A stretch of DNA of 64,000 nt, from positions 27,501-91,500 of the forward strand of contig JAQFVV010006646.1 of assembly GCA_028023455.1 (NCBI GenBank), in the 5' to 3' direction. Each line of letters opens with the position of its first letter. Positions within the stretch are counted from its first letter, which is position 1. The position numbers were made by a program, and so were the translations under genes. The DNA is from Epiperipatus broadwayi (taxonomy: Eukaryota > Onychophora > Udeonychophora > Euonychophora > Peripatidae). The notes under the pieces are model-generated. The model did no database searches and was not told where the DNA came from. It worked only from the letters and a program-made list of their open reading frames with translations. This document shows, piece by piece, positions 36,071 through 51,720 of the stretch.

Positions 36071-36989
36071 AGTTTATTCACATATATAATTTTCCAATCA
36101 ATCATTTTTAATAAATTATGGATCTACTTTATATATAAAGTTAAAACAGTAAGGACAATATAAATCATTAAAATAATGTATAGAAATACAGGACTATGAA
36201 AATGGTACCATTTATAGGTTGGTGGTTTTTTTAAAAGCTGGAAAGAAAAATCATGAAATAACATTGGTCAATATTTCTACTCGTAAGAAAACCTACATAA
36301 ATTTTAACCCAACTTAAACCTAATGTAAATCGAAGTCACTCAACACATTTAAATTATATTTTCCTATATAGATATCAATTTCAATGAGTGATATATATAT
36401 ATATATATAGTTATTCTGGGAAAATAGTTAAATATAACTTAAAAATTCAAAAAACATCAAGTGTTACATTTAAATATTGGCATATATGTAACAGCAGTTT
36501 CATTCACCGTAGAAGAAAAGGTAAATCATGTAATCAGGTGACGGGATTTGTAAGAACTTAGGAACTTGAAATTATATTTCCAGCCCTCATTTAAATCAAC
36601 ATATATATAACGCAATAGATTGTTATGTAAAATGACGCATTGTAAAACCAAATATAAAAGTACTAAACTTTAACTAAAATCATTTCATTATTAAACATTA
36701 CATTCTAAAACAAAAACGAGTGCGTTCTTCACAATATAGTGTTATAATTAAGATGGCGATCAATACATTTATCTTTCAATTGTACATATTCAAATCTTGG
36801 GTTTTGCAATAAATAACTTTTGTTTTGCAATAAAAATTTCAACTGACATTAATTATTTTTTTTTAAAATCTAAATACTTTGTTCCATACTGCATCTCTTT
36901 TTTTATTACAAATGTGCTTCAGCATAGCAACTAATTAACATCTTTTTTTATTATAAAAATATAGAATATTTTATTCTAAAATTTGGTTA
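36071..36989. other. AT-rich intergenic sequence, no gene seen
   Basis: Contains a short (TA)n near 36390-36410. No protein similarity or element ends are recognised. Confidence 0.55.
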
Positions 36990-37640
36990 CAGCTTATGAT
37001 AAAGTTAGACATAGGAAATATTAAATGGTATTAAGAGAGATAAAAAGTTCAATATTAACACATCTTGCATGGAACAGCCTATAAGACTAATATGATTCAT
37101 AGAGTCAAAGGAATGAGCCTGGGATTCGGTGTATTTGATGGCAGGTGACTAAGCTTGCATGTCTTAAAATGTACAAACATAGTTCTCAACTTTTGTCTAT
37201 GCAAAACCACAGCTTTGTATAGGTAAACCAACCTTTCAGAATGGAAGTCAATGTCATAATACTCAGGATCTGGGCAATAGGCTTGAAGGGAAGGCATGTC
37301 ATAATCAATCCCAAAGAAATGTGTGCACATCGGCCCTTAATCATTTCCAGGTAGATCATTTTTATTCAGTTATGAATGGGATCAGCTTTAAGAAGGCAAA
37401 TCAATTAGCTTCCATGTGGCACCATAAATATAGGAGGTGGCCAAATTCTGGTCTCTATTCTGAATTTGTTCCATTTTATCAATTCATAAATCAAGCATAC
37501 ACTCCAGTACATGATTAAAGGTGAGCCATCACCAGAGGAATCATAGCAAAAACAATAAAAATGTTGATGAAGGTATCTCTGGGATGGATCCACACAGTAC
37601 ATTGTCAATGCGAGTAGGTAAAGAAGGCATTTTGTCATTT
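36990..37640. other. Unassigned, less AT-rich segment with short frames on both strands
   Basis: Base composition is more balanced than the surroundings. Minus-strand frames at 37097-37330 (contains DYDMPSLQAYCPDPEYYDID) and 37405-37638 (contains QRYLHQHFYCFCYDSSGDGS), and a plus frame at 37321-37518, each exceed chance expectation only slightly. I recognise no domain. It may be a decayed transposon or gene remnant. Confidence 0.3.
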
Positions 37641-37920
37641 AATTATCATCTTTAAGAATATACTATCACTATTTCTATAATATTGAGATCATTTATATTT
37701 ATGAGAGTAAATAAGTATACCACAATCATCAAACAACTGAACAGTGCAGGATGTTTTTCTTTCAGACTTTATTTCTTGATTAATAAATGTGTTTCCAACT
37801 AATTGCCTGTTTCTTCTCTAAATATGTTGTTGTCATTATTATTATTATTTTACACCACTAGACATTACATGATCACCATTTCTTTTATTTACACATGTTG
37901 TTTACAGAGTTGCTAATCTT

Positions 37921-38617
37921 TCCATAGATTATTGCCACTGGTGCATGCAGGGTAATCAATTGATGCAAAAATCTTTGTGCATAAATCTTTATCTAGTGCC
38001 TATTCATCAAAAATTCTCTGATTAGTTTCCAGCTTGTGGCTTTAATAAGTGAAGTGCCTTGGATCTGAGAACCCTGCACTCAGATCTTACACTGTAACAC
38101 AATCTTCAAGCAGCCACCTTTTACTTTATTAGCTAATTATAAACCTTTGAATTCAAAATGAAAACACAATAATGTTTTCAATTCAAGCTCATTAGATTAT
38201 ATAGTTGTATAGATTTGAACTCAGTTCAGCACCATCCATATTTTTGGTATCTTTATGGTGTCTGTGGTTATTAAAAAGCCAAAAATTCCAAAAAGTATGG
38301 AAGATAAACTGAGTACAGATCTATACAACTATACAAGCTAATTAGATTGAATTGTAAACACTATAGGGTTTTCAATTTGTACTCAAAGTTTTATAGCTAG
38401 TTAATAAGGTAAAAGGGTGGCTGTGGTAGGGTTGCATTAGATCTTTAGTTGTAACTGCATTCATCTTAGATCTAAGGTTTCTCAGTGGTGAAATCCAGAA
38501 GCTAAAATCTAGGCTGGTGAGATTGGATAAATTTTCACTAGATAAAGATTTTATGCACAAACATTTATGCATCCATGTATTACTCTGTTTTTGCACTAGT
38601 GGTGCTACCATATGGGG
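37921..38617. mobile_element. Foldback/MITE-like element, copy 2
   Basis: A near-complete inverted repeat. The left arm starts CCATAGATTATTGCCACTGG and the right arm ends CCAGTGGTGCTACCATATGG-like sequence (its complement). Matching continues inward for about 300 bp per arm, including GTGCATAAA...TCTTTATCTAGTG on both sides and TTGTATAGATTTGAACTCAG against CTGAGTACAGATCTATACAA at the centre. Arm sequence is shared with the element at 6572-7404. It does not code for protein. No transposase source is in the window. Confidence 0.8.
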
Positions 38618-38629
38618 AGTTTAATCTCT

Positions 38630-38970
<341 letters not shown>

Positions 38971-39479
38971 ATATGAAAAATAATCATTGTTAATCCTTTG
39001 AATTACTTAGCATTAAATAACAATGATTGTAGAGGTTACAGGTGCAGTCATAATATGGATTAATTTTATGTGTTACAATAAACCGGTTTCAAAGTATACT
39101 TTTTACCAATGCTGCTACTACTTTTGATACAAAGATAGATATCAAGTTTAATCATTAAAGTCTTAAAACAGTTCAATATAAACTCAATTCAATAGATGGA
39201 TAAATAAGACTTAAAATAATATCATCTGGCATCATATTAAAAGATATTTACAGTCACTAAATTATTCTTGATTATTATTTTAATTGCTATTGTTGAAGTA
39301 TACTAGAGAGATAACATAATTTGTGCAGCATAAAATAGCTATGAGTTATGTACTAAAACAAACTCAGTTCAGAGTACAATTACATATAATTTTAGCTGGT
39401 AAATTGCTATAGATGGAAAATAAATTCTAGACTCTAATGTTGGATGAAGTTGAAGGCAGTTACTGAAGGTAATTATGGT
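38971..39479. other. AT-rich intergenic sequence
   Basis: No frame or element boundary that I can support. A short ACCGGTTTCAAAGTATAC stretch near 39082 is only loosely like a complemented family-1 terminus. Confidence 0.5.
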
Positions 39480-39900
39480 GAGAGTAATGTATGGTAGCAC
39501 TGAATGCTATTAAATGTGTTTATTGTTGGATTATGATGTATTATAGATTGGATGGTTGGTTTAGTAGTAACCAGATGATAGCAATAATATATGGGGTGCA
39601 GTAGTGTTGTCCTTGGCCTTTATTGGTCAGTGTTTGTTGATGAATGTAGCTGGATGTCTTTTGGAATTGTTGCCAAATGTGCCAAAAATGAAGATGCAGG
39701 AGATGCATGAGAACCCATACAGGGTGAAAAAGTTGCATGTGCTGTGGGAGGGTGTATATTCTGATAGAATTGAATTAACTGTTGCCTAGATGCAACTAGT
39801 CATCTGTAAGTATTTAGCATGATATTCCTGAATTGTTTGACATTATGATGCTGCTGAAAACGTTGAATTTCCTCTACAATATTGCATAAGGTGCACTTAG
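39480..39900 (-). mobile_element. Tx1/L1-like LINE (family 1), C-terminal fragment
   Basis: The minus strand contains FGTFGNNSKRHPATFINK (about 39640-39690), the family signature found at the ORF2 end of the copies at 471-2667 and 26159-27386. The surrounding sequence is heavily mutated, and its ends cannot be placed within tens of bases. Confidence 0.65.
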
Positions 39901-39910
39901 CATTATATCA

Positions 39911-40010
39911 TAAGCATCATCATCATCATCATCATCATCATTATCCTCACCATCATTATTATCATCATCATCGTCATCATCATCATCCTTATTATTATTA
40001 TTATTATTAT

Positions 40011-40054
<44 letters not shown>

Positions 40055-40150
40055 ATAGTAATAGTTGTAGTAGTATTGGAGTAGTACGAGTAAATACATG
40101 TAATAGTAGCAGAAGTAGTAGTTGCAATAGTAGTAGTATTGTTATTATTT
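39911..40150. repeat. Degenerate trinucleotide mosaic (CAT/ATT/AGT)n
   Basis: ATC units, then ATT, then AGT with increasing point changes toward 40150. An old array adjoining a family-1 LINE fragment, as elsewhere. Confidence 0.93.
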
Positions 40151-44048
<3,898 letters not shown>

Positions 44049-44440
44049 GTGTAAAATAAATAAAATATCCGTTAATTAAAAGCAAAATTGTAATTATAAT
44101 TGCAATAATAAATTTAACAGTTTACAAACTATTACAAACAATCCTTAAATCCGCAGAAGTACATTCAGTTAATTTCTTAAACCTGCCTCAACTGCCATTA
44201 AATTAAAAAAATAAGTTGAAGCAAACTTCATCAATTCAAATCCCATGAATCTCATATTTTAATGTTAGCAGCTTGTGGATTTATTAAATGCATTTTATTC
44301 CTATTCATAAAAATTGCCTCTTTAAATTTTCTTTTATTATGGTTTCTCTCTTCATGAAGAATTTTCACATTTTCAAAATCAAATTTAAATTTATAATTAC
44401 ATGATTTTTCATGATCAAAGAAAACTGAAGGCAACATTAA

Positions 44441-45186
44441 CCCTTTTCCCGCGTCCGACGAGGCTCCTCGTCGACATCTGAAATCACTCTAACTCAGTTC
44501 ATTTTCATACGAAAAAATTCGTTAAATACGTATTGAATTCGTTTTTAAAAGTTCTGTACGATGGTGACATCTTCCGATTTATTTTAGAAGTAAAAAATAG
44601 AAAAAAACGCATTTAAACCTAAACAAAGAAGGAACATTATTTGTGATTGGTTCTTAGCATGCTCTCAGCCGAAAAAGACATTCTGATTGGCTGGAAAGAA
44701 CAAAGAAACTGCCTGATCAAAGAAAATAAAGAAAAACGCTGAGATTTTCATTTCGAATACGATTTAAATTATTATTAAATAATATTTATGGAAATTAAAC
44801 ATAATTTTCAGAGAGAATAATAAAAAAACAAAATTATTTTCGAAAAATATTGAAGATTTTAGTACAAATATTGAAGTTGTAATAAAAAGAAATATTTACT
44901 TTTCTATAACGTAAAAGTCGATCTTTTTGTTTACATTATAACTTTTATGTTGCCGTTATTGAATATCTTAGAATAAATAAATAGCAATTTATTTTTGAAA
45001 GAACTTTCGTTGTCTTCACAACCTTAAAAATTAATTATATACTTTTTATAAACGTATCTGAGTTGAATTTAATATTATAGGCGAATATGTTTTAACAATA
45101 GGCTTTGTCTTCAGTTTGTGAGTTGGCCAATTAAAAGATTTGATTTTTATCTGATACAACCAATGATAAAATTAGCGGTTTAAGGG
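44441..45186. mobile_element. piggyBac-like non-autonomous element with TTAA duplication
   Basis: TTAA at 44437-44440 and 45187-45190 flanks the insert. The termini are CCCTTTTCCCGCG on the left and the complement of CCCTTAAACCGC on the right, the form typical of piggyBac-superfamily ends. Removing the insert and one TTAA restores the interrupted frame (KSKNNSDLM then LPSVFFDHEKS), matching KSKNNGDLMSPSDLFDHEKS in the other arm. No transposase is encoded. A GC-rich hairpin (GACGAGGCTCCTCGTCG) lies just inside the left end. Confidence 0.9.
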
Positions 45187-45406
45187 TTAAGTCACTATTA
45201 TTTTTACTTTTTGCATGCTTATATAACAATTTGTGTTCCTCAATCTCTTCTCAATACTGCACTCAGATTCACCTATATATGATAGCATACAATCACAAAA
45301 AAAATTGATATATGACATTACTTTTCTGCTTGCCAGGTATGACATCTTTAGAATTATTGTCTAATTCATTAATATTGTTTGGAATGTAGAGTGAAACATT
45401 AAACAC

Positions 45407-45470
45407 ATTATATATATATATATATATAATATATATTTTTAAGGATATATATATATATATATATATATAT
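45407..45470. repeat. (TA)n expansion in coding sequence, palindromic ends
   Basis: The array is bounded by TTAAGGATATATA and TATATATCCTTAA. The right arm of the inverted pair has plain coding sequence here (KFFKDLYKNVFNVS). Confidence 0.9.
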
Positions 45471-45739
45471 CCTTAAAAAATTTCCTTGTGGATTTGAAAT
45501 AAACGAAATAGATATCCATTGTTTTACTATTAATCTTCATTTTCTTTACATCATTATAACTTTTTTTAAATTGACATAAAATATTGTTTATTTGTTCCAT
45601 TTTATAACAAACATCAAATAATTTCTTGGCAATTATTTCAATATTTTCCAGTTTATCACTTTGGTAATGACATAATTTTTCATTCCGAAACAAAAAAAGA
45701 TCTAAAACTTGCCATCTTATGTATCAAAAGTACCAATGA

Positions 45740-46370
45740 TGCATAAGATGGCAAGTTTTAGATTTTTTTTTGTTTTGGAATGAAAAATTATGTCGTTACC
45801 AAAATAATAAATTGAAAAATATTGAAATATTTGTCAAGGAATTGCTTGATGTTGGTTATAAAATGGAACAAATAAACAATACTTTATGGCAATTTAAAAA
45901 AAGTTATAATGGTTTAAAGGAAATGAAGATTAATAGTAAACAATGGATATCTATTCCATTTATTTCAAATCCACAAGTGAAATTTTTTAAGGATTTATAT
46001 AAGAATGTGTTTAATGTTTCATTCTACGTTCCAAACAATATTAATGAATTAGTCAATAATTCTAAGGATGTCATGCCTCTCAAGCAGAAAAATAATGCCA
46101 TATATCAAATGTTTTTGTGATTGTATGCTATCATATATAGGTGAATCTAGGTGCAGTATTGAGAAGAGATTGAGGGAGCATGAATTTTTATATAAGTGTG
46201 TAAAAAGTAAAAATAATGGTGATTTAATGTCTCCTTCAGATTTATTTGATCATGAAAAATCATGTAAATATAAATTTAAATTTGATTTTGAAAAGTGAAA
46301 ATTCTTCATGAAGAGAGAAACCATAATAAAAGAAAAAATAAAGAGGCAATTTTTATAAACAGGATTAATC
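45740..46370 (+). pseudogene. Penelope-type GIY-YIG endonuclease gene, inverted-repeat right arm
   Basis: Mirror copy of 44252-45725. The frame at 45770-46120 has MFWNEKLCRYQNNKLKNIEI, FKKSYNGLKEMKINSK, VSFYVPNNINELVNNSKDV. The overlapping frame at 46068-46298 has the nuclease core CDCMLSYIGESRCSIEKRLR and REHEFLYKC, then SDLFDHEKSCKYKFKFDFE and a stop; ILHEERNHNKRKNKEAIF-like sequence follows in another frame. The centre of the palindrome is CTTGCCATCTTATG / CATAAGATGGCAAG around 45708-45756. One frameshift near 46115. No RT is visible in the arm. Confidence 0.75.
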
Positions 46371-47165
46371 TTGTATTTTTTTGGTAGTTGTTTATGATAT
46401 AATTTTATTGTTATTGCTTACTTATTTATTTTTGTAAACTCCAAAATTGATTTTCTATATAATATTTTTTTTTGTTATTAGCATTTTTTTTAATACTTAA
46501 AAAAATCAACAATTGCTGTGTTGAAGATTTTTAAGTTACATGTGGAGGGTCAAATAATGGAAAGAAAATAGTCTAGCATCAAATAAAAATATAATTGTCA
46601 TTGGAAAGAAAGAAAGCAAGATTTTATTTTGTCTTGTCTACAAGTTTCACTTTTGGCATAAATGTAACTATTTGATTGAGATATAGCATTACAATGACAT
46701 GCTAAACAAAAGATTACTATCGGAATTTCTTAACCCGTTGCCTATCTTATTACACCATTAAGATCTGGTGAAAATATGCAAATTATTACCATACAAGCAT
46801 TTGAATGGAAGGCCATGAAATCAATCACTATTTATCAAATACAGGATTCCAAAATTAATCACAGATTAAATAGTTAAATCAGTTCATCATTTTAATTGAT
46901 TCATCATCGTTTAACCCAGATAACAAAAATGAAAATACTTCGAGTTAATCATTCAAAACAGAAAGCTTATGGATTCACAAAACTGTTAATTTGTTATTTT
47001 AAGTTATTTCAATCTATCCAGGTTGGACAAAGCAAAAATGCTTTAAATAATTAGGGAGCTTTGAAACAAAGAAACAGGAAAGAAAATTAAATGGGTAACT
47101 AAAATTTGACTTTTCTGTTTTTTTTTTTTTTTTTTGTACAATTGATTCTAAATTTGAATATTCTT
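46371..47165. other. AT-rich intergenic sequence
   Basis: No coding signal or element ends recognised; poly(T) near 47120-47136. Confidence 0.55.
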
Positions 47166-48600
47166 ATATATATATATTATAACGGGATTTAACCGTTTTC
47201 CATATATATATTTTACGCATATATGTAGTCTTGTACGATTGCATGTATGTATATATAACTATACACGTATATGCGTAATGGTTTAAAATAATATTTATTC
47301 TTAAATTATTCCATTTTATTGCCCCAGCATATTTATGAGCATCAATTTATGACCTCAAAAGCCAATCCCATATTTCTATAAGAATTATGCTGGGAGAACT
47401 GGAATACCAACATGGAAATGCCCCTGGACTAGCTCAGCTCAGGGCTGGTGGTAAAATTTACCGGCAGTAGATCTAACTCTCTTTTTTTTTATTTTAAAAA
47501 AAAAAAACTTATAACATAAAAACAAAACAAAAAAAAAAAAAACCATTCATTTTATATACATTTATTAGCTATGATATTTACGTATGTATAAAAAAAAATA
47601 TACATTATTTACTTAAGTTAAATTATTGTCTCTTTTCTCTTTTAAATCAAAGATTCATATCAGTTTTCTTTTTTCTTTGTTTGTTCCTTTCTCTTTTTGC
47701 CAAAACTCCCACACACACAAATATGCTATAATATGTATTTTGCACCGAAGATTTAATTGGACTAATTTATACACTAATAAATTCCTTAGTAAATAGTTTG
47801 ACCACTCCGGGCAAAGAAAATAAATTTTTAAGTTCACAATTGTATCAAATAAACAGTTTTTTTCAAATTCGTGGAGTAAGCTTACTAAAAGTGACATATA
47901 TAGATGTAATTAGAAAAAAAATACCTGGTTTCCCCGGGGAATTGATCGAATCCTCTTGGTGAAAATGGAATCAACGGTCCTTTGTCGGTGAACGAACTTT
48001 ATTTTTTTTCTTTGAAGTTCAGGTTCCATGGCTAAAGACTGTTTATTTATTTATTTTCTTTCTCTTCTGGCGATTCAATATTGTTGCTTATTGAGGCGAA
48101 TTCTCCGGGCTTGACGTCCCTTCTCCGCTATCGGCAGCTGCTATAAATTCGGGGGCAAAGGATTCGGACCCTCCGCACGTTGAAGCCTCTACCCCAGCCT
48201 GACCATATTTTATCAAAATGTATATCACATTGACCGTCAGCTTTCTTCTACCTCCAAACTTATACTCAATAATTAATTTAATTTTTCTTTTTATTCAAAC
48301 TTATCTTTCTTTTCACTCTTTTTTTTAATTATATTTCCATTCACATTCCGTATGCCTTTGTTAAAATGCACACAACAGCTTTTTACACCTATTTCTTTCC
48401 AATTAATATTTAATTAGTATTAGACATTCCATGTATTTATAATAATTACTTCCATTGTTCTGCAAAATTAGTCTTCCATCTTGATATTTAAAGTTCTTTT
48501 GTTGACTTAATATGTATATATTTAAAAGTTTATCAAACAAAATATTTTTTATTTTTATTTTGTGAATTTTTCATTTTTAATGGTTCAAAAACGCACTCAC
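47166..48600. other. Unassigned segment with two GC-richer patches after a (TA)n
   Basis: Begins with (TA)n and TTATAACGGG, followed by a small hairpin (AACGGGATTTAACCGTT). GC-richer patches lie at about 47395-47470 (includes CTGGACTAGCTCAGCTCAGG) and 48060-48210. They look like part of a repeat or decayed element, but I cannot name one. A tRNA-derived SINE was considered; no convincing A and B boxes were found at proper spacing. Confidence 0.35.
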
Positions 48601-48724
48601 ACATATACATAGCGATGTGTATAGCTGTGTTTGGCAAAAGAAAGAAAAAAAATCAGAGCAAGTGTATAACCCCCCATACCTCTTCTATGAGTTCTTCTTA
48701 ATTAAAATAACTAAATCAATTTTG

Positions 48725-51720
48725 TCATCATCATCATCTTTATCAACCATTATCAATCCACTGCAGGATGAAGGTCTCTCCAAGTTTAATCCATCTTCTC
48801 CGATCTTTAGCTTCTCTTCTCCACATCACCCCTACACACTTTCTTATTTCATCCATCCATCTCACATGTGGTCTCTTTCTGGGTCTTTTACAATCTTTTG
48901 GAATCCAGTTTAAAATTTCAATTGTCCATCTATTATCATCTCTTTTAGCAATATGTCCAGCCCAACTCCACTTCAATCTTATAATTTTTTCAATGATGTC
49001 AGTAACACCTGTTTGTTCTCTTACCCATACATTGCGTTTTCAATCTCTTCTTGTTACTCCCAACATACACCTCTCCATACTTCTTTGAGTGGTGTGAAGT
49101 CTCTGTATTGCTCTTCTATTGAGTGTCCAAGTCTCAGATCCATAAGTAAAAACTGGTAAAACACATTTGTTAAAAATCGTCCTTTTCAAACACATAGGCA
49201 TATTTCCTTTTAGTATCAAGTTATTTCTACCAAAAGCACTCCAACCAAGTTTAATTCTATGATTAATTTCCACCACTATGTTTCCATCTGTATTAATAAT
49301 CTGACCAAGGTATTTGTAACTGTTAACCTCTTCTAATTCATCATAATCAATCTTTATTTTCATATTTTGAGCAAACTTATTAAACATTACTTTAGTCTTT
49401 TTAACATTTATCTTTAGTCCTACTTTCCTACTTTTATCTGATAACTCCTGCAACATTTCCTGCAGCTCTGGAGCATTATTTGCAAAAACAACTACATCAT
49501 CTGTGAAATCTAAATGACTTAAATAATCTCCAGTTACTTTCACTCCTTTAGTTTCCCATTTAATTCACAAAATACTTCTTGCAGCACTGCTGTAAAAAGT
49601 TTTGGAGATATGGAGTCACATTGTCTTACACCTTTCTCAATGTTGACTTTCCCAGTATCATTATGTAATCTAATTGTTGCTGATGCATTTTTATAAATAT
49701 TCTTTAAAATATGACAATATCTTGGATCTATATCTTGATGATCCAATGCTTTAATCACTGAAGAAATGTTTATAGAATCAAATGCCTTTTTATAATCTAC
49801 AAATCCAAAACATAATGACAACTCATATTCATTTGTCCTTTTTATAACTTCTGTCAATACCTGAATATGATCTACTGTACTAAAACCACTTTTAAACCCA
49901 GCTTGTTCTCTTGGTTGGTGGAAATCCAATGTTCTCTGTAGACAAGTTGTAATTATCTTGGTAAAAATTTTATATAAAACTGATAAAAGGCTGATAGGTC
50001 TGTAATTTCTAATATCTTCTTTATCACCTTTTTTAAATATTAATATTATTACTGCATTCTTCCAATCATCCGGTACATCTTTATCATTTAGACATTTGGT
50101 ATATAACTTTGCTAAAAATTTTTAGGTTTCTTCACCTGCTTCTTTTAATATATCGATTATAATTCCATCATTACCTGGAGACTTTCCTTTCTTCATACAT
50201 TTAATTGCATTTCTCACTTCTTCATTTAAAAATTCTGGGCAATTTGGAAGATTTAATAGATATAGGAGGTACTTGATCTTTATTACTATACAATTCTTGA
50301 TAAAAATTTTCTACCACTTTCATGATGTCAACTCTCTTTTTAGTAATAATTCTATCTTTTTTCTTTATTGCAGATATAAATTTCCTACCAATACCAAAAT
50401 GTTGTTTTACATTCTTAAGACTTTTATTTTCTTCTACAGCTTTTCTTGCTAGTTCACAGTTATATTTTCTTATATCATTTTCAACTCTTTTCCGCACCAT
50501 TTTACAAAATTCGAGATATTCAATTCTTTTTAGTGCATCATTTTTGTATATCTTCATATTTCTTCTTTTCTTCATAAATTCTCTAGTTTCAGTAGAAATT
50601 TTGTTGGTCAATTGCTGCTTTTTTCTATCAGATATCTTTGTTGCAGTTTTTAAAAGTGTATCAGTTATTTTCATATTAATTTCATTCAAATCTGAATCAT
50701 GTTCAAAATCTACTAATACTTGAAATCGATTTGTAAGTTCTAATTTAAATTCATTAGAATGTTTCTGAAGATTAGGAATATCAACTGTAAATATTCTTTT
50801 TCTTAACAATTTTTTGTCTTTCTAGTTTTACATTAACACACATCTTGCACCTTACTAATCGATGATCACTTCCTGTGTTAAATCTATTAAGAACATTACA
50901 ATCTTGAAATATGTATTTCCTGTTAGTCAAAATATAATCCAATTCTGCTGTATCTTCATTTGGATGTTTCCATGTCCATTTTCTTTTAACATTTTTCTCA
51001 AAAAAAGAATTCATAATATAAAGTTTTTCTTTTTCTGCAAACTCCACAAGTCTATGTCCTCTCTCATTTCTATTTCCATAACCAAAATTACCTACAGCAC
51101 TTTCGTCTTTCATTTGTTTACCAATTCTAGCATTAAAGTCTCCCATAACAATTTTAAAATGTTGTTTACTCTTATCAAAAGCCTTTTGTACATCCATATA
51201 AAAATCTTCTACTACTTCATCACTATGAGAACTTGTTGGGACATAAACCTGAATTATCTGCATTTGGTATCTGCTATTAAGTTCTATAACTAATCTTGCC
51301 ACTCTGTCTGATACACCATCAATCTCCACAATATTGTTCTTCCACTTTTTATTTATAATGAATCCTACTCCACTTGTATTTCCAATATTTGTGCCTTTAT
51401 AATAAAATATATGTCCACTTTTTAAATCAATTGTCTCTTCACCTTTTCTTCTACCTTCACAAAGTCCAATAATATCCCATTTAATATAAGAGAATTCTTC
51501 CTCTAATTATTGAAATCTTCCTTCACTTGAAAGTGATCTGCAGTTGTAAGTACCTAAATAAAAAGTTGTCATCAAATGGCAGCCTGGGTCCACAATCAGG
51601 AGATTCTTAGCACCCTCCACCTTCGGCCACCAACCACTGCCTTGGTTAGTGACTTTACAGTCTCCTGGGAATAAGGGCCATGCTTTATTTTTGTCTGTCA
51701 TAATTGTATATATGTATTGG
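48725..51720 (-). mobile_element. RTE-type LINE, nearly complete
   Basis: About 3.0 kb, the expected size for an RTE element with one ORF. It ends at 48725-48745 in an (ATGATG)n-type tail just after the stop of QWIDNG, as RTE elements do with very short 3' UTRs. At the other end the frame begins near MTDKNKAWPLFPGDCK (51701). Frame breaks number about five, and blocks are collinear with the family, so it is one of the better preserved elements here. Confidence 0.88.
48743..51701 (-). pseudogene. RTE endonuclease/reverse transcriptase ORF, broken
   Basis: Minus-strand order: TYNCRSLSSEGRFQ then a TAA (near 51510), LEEEFSYIKWDIIGLCEGRR, and endonuclease blocks VMGDFNARIG, KRKWTWKHPNEDTAELDYIL and SDHRLVRCKM (50781-51329). 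A charged linker follows (50222-50809). RT follows with REQAGFKSGFSTVDHIQVL, motif A FVDYKKAFDSIN, and motif B GVRQCDSISPKLF (Cys in place of the usual Gly) at 49540-49929, the catalytic LDFTDDVVVF and NVKKTKVMFN with EVNSYKYLGQII (49040-49543), and the C-terminal WSWAGHIAKRDDNRW with RRWIKLGETFILQWIDNG (48743-48976). Frame changes near 50800, 49990-50220, 49541 and 49000. The enzyme nicks DNA and copies its RNA; this copy cannot do so. Confidence 0.85.

Larger units (their letters stand above)
44252..45725 (-). pseudogene. Penelope-type GIY-YIG endonuclease gene, inverted-repeat left arm
   Basis: Minus-strand order: MFRNEKLCHYQSDKLENIEI (45630-45693), FKKSYNDVKKMKINSK, FKDIY interrupted by (TA)n (45407-45470), MFHSTFQ/NNINELDNNSKDV in broken frame, then the GIY-YIG core CDCMLSYIGESECSIEKRLR (45230-45300), and SVFFDHEKSCNYKFKFDFEN with ILHEERNHNKRKFKEAIF (44252-44437). 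The nuclease cuts DNA during Penelope-type retrotransposition; a link to that class is inferred from this core and spacing. It is split by a 746-bp insertion at 44441-45186. The RT part is missing. It pairs in inverted orientation with 45740-46370. Confidence 0.75.

Noticed and set aside
39060-39110. A complemented family-1 LINE terminus at ACCGGTTTCAAAG
   Set aside because: Only about nine bases match and no LINE sequence lies on the expected side.
39604-39789. A 61-residue plus-strand ORF as a gene
   Set aside because: The opposite strand carries the family-1 LINE signature GNNSKRHPATF; the plus frame is its shadow.
47395-47470. tRNA gene or tRNA-derived SINE in the GC-richer patch
   Set aside because: No cloverleaf and no properly spaced A and B boxes were found by eye.
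50322-51293. Plus-strand frames of 133 and 143 residues
   Set aside because: They lie antisense to the RTE endonuclease/RT, which has clear family motifs; they are shadow frames.
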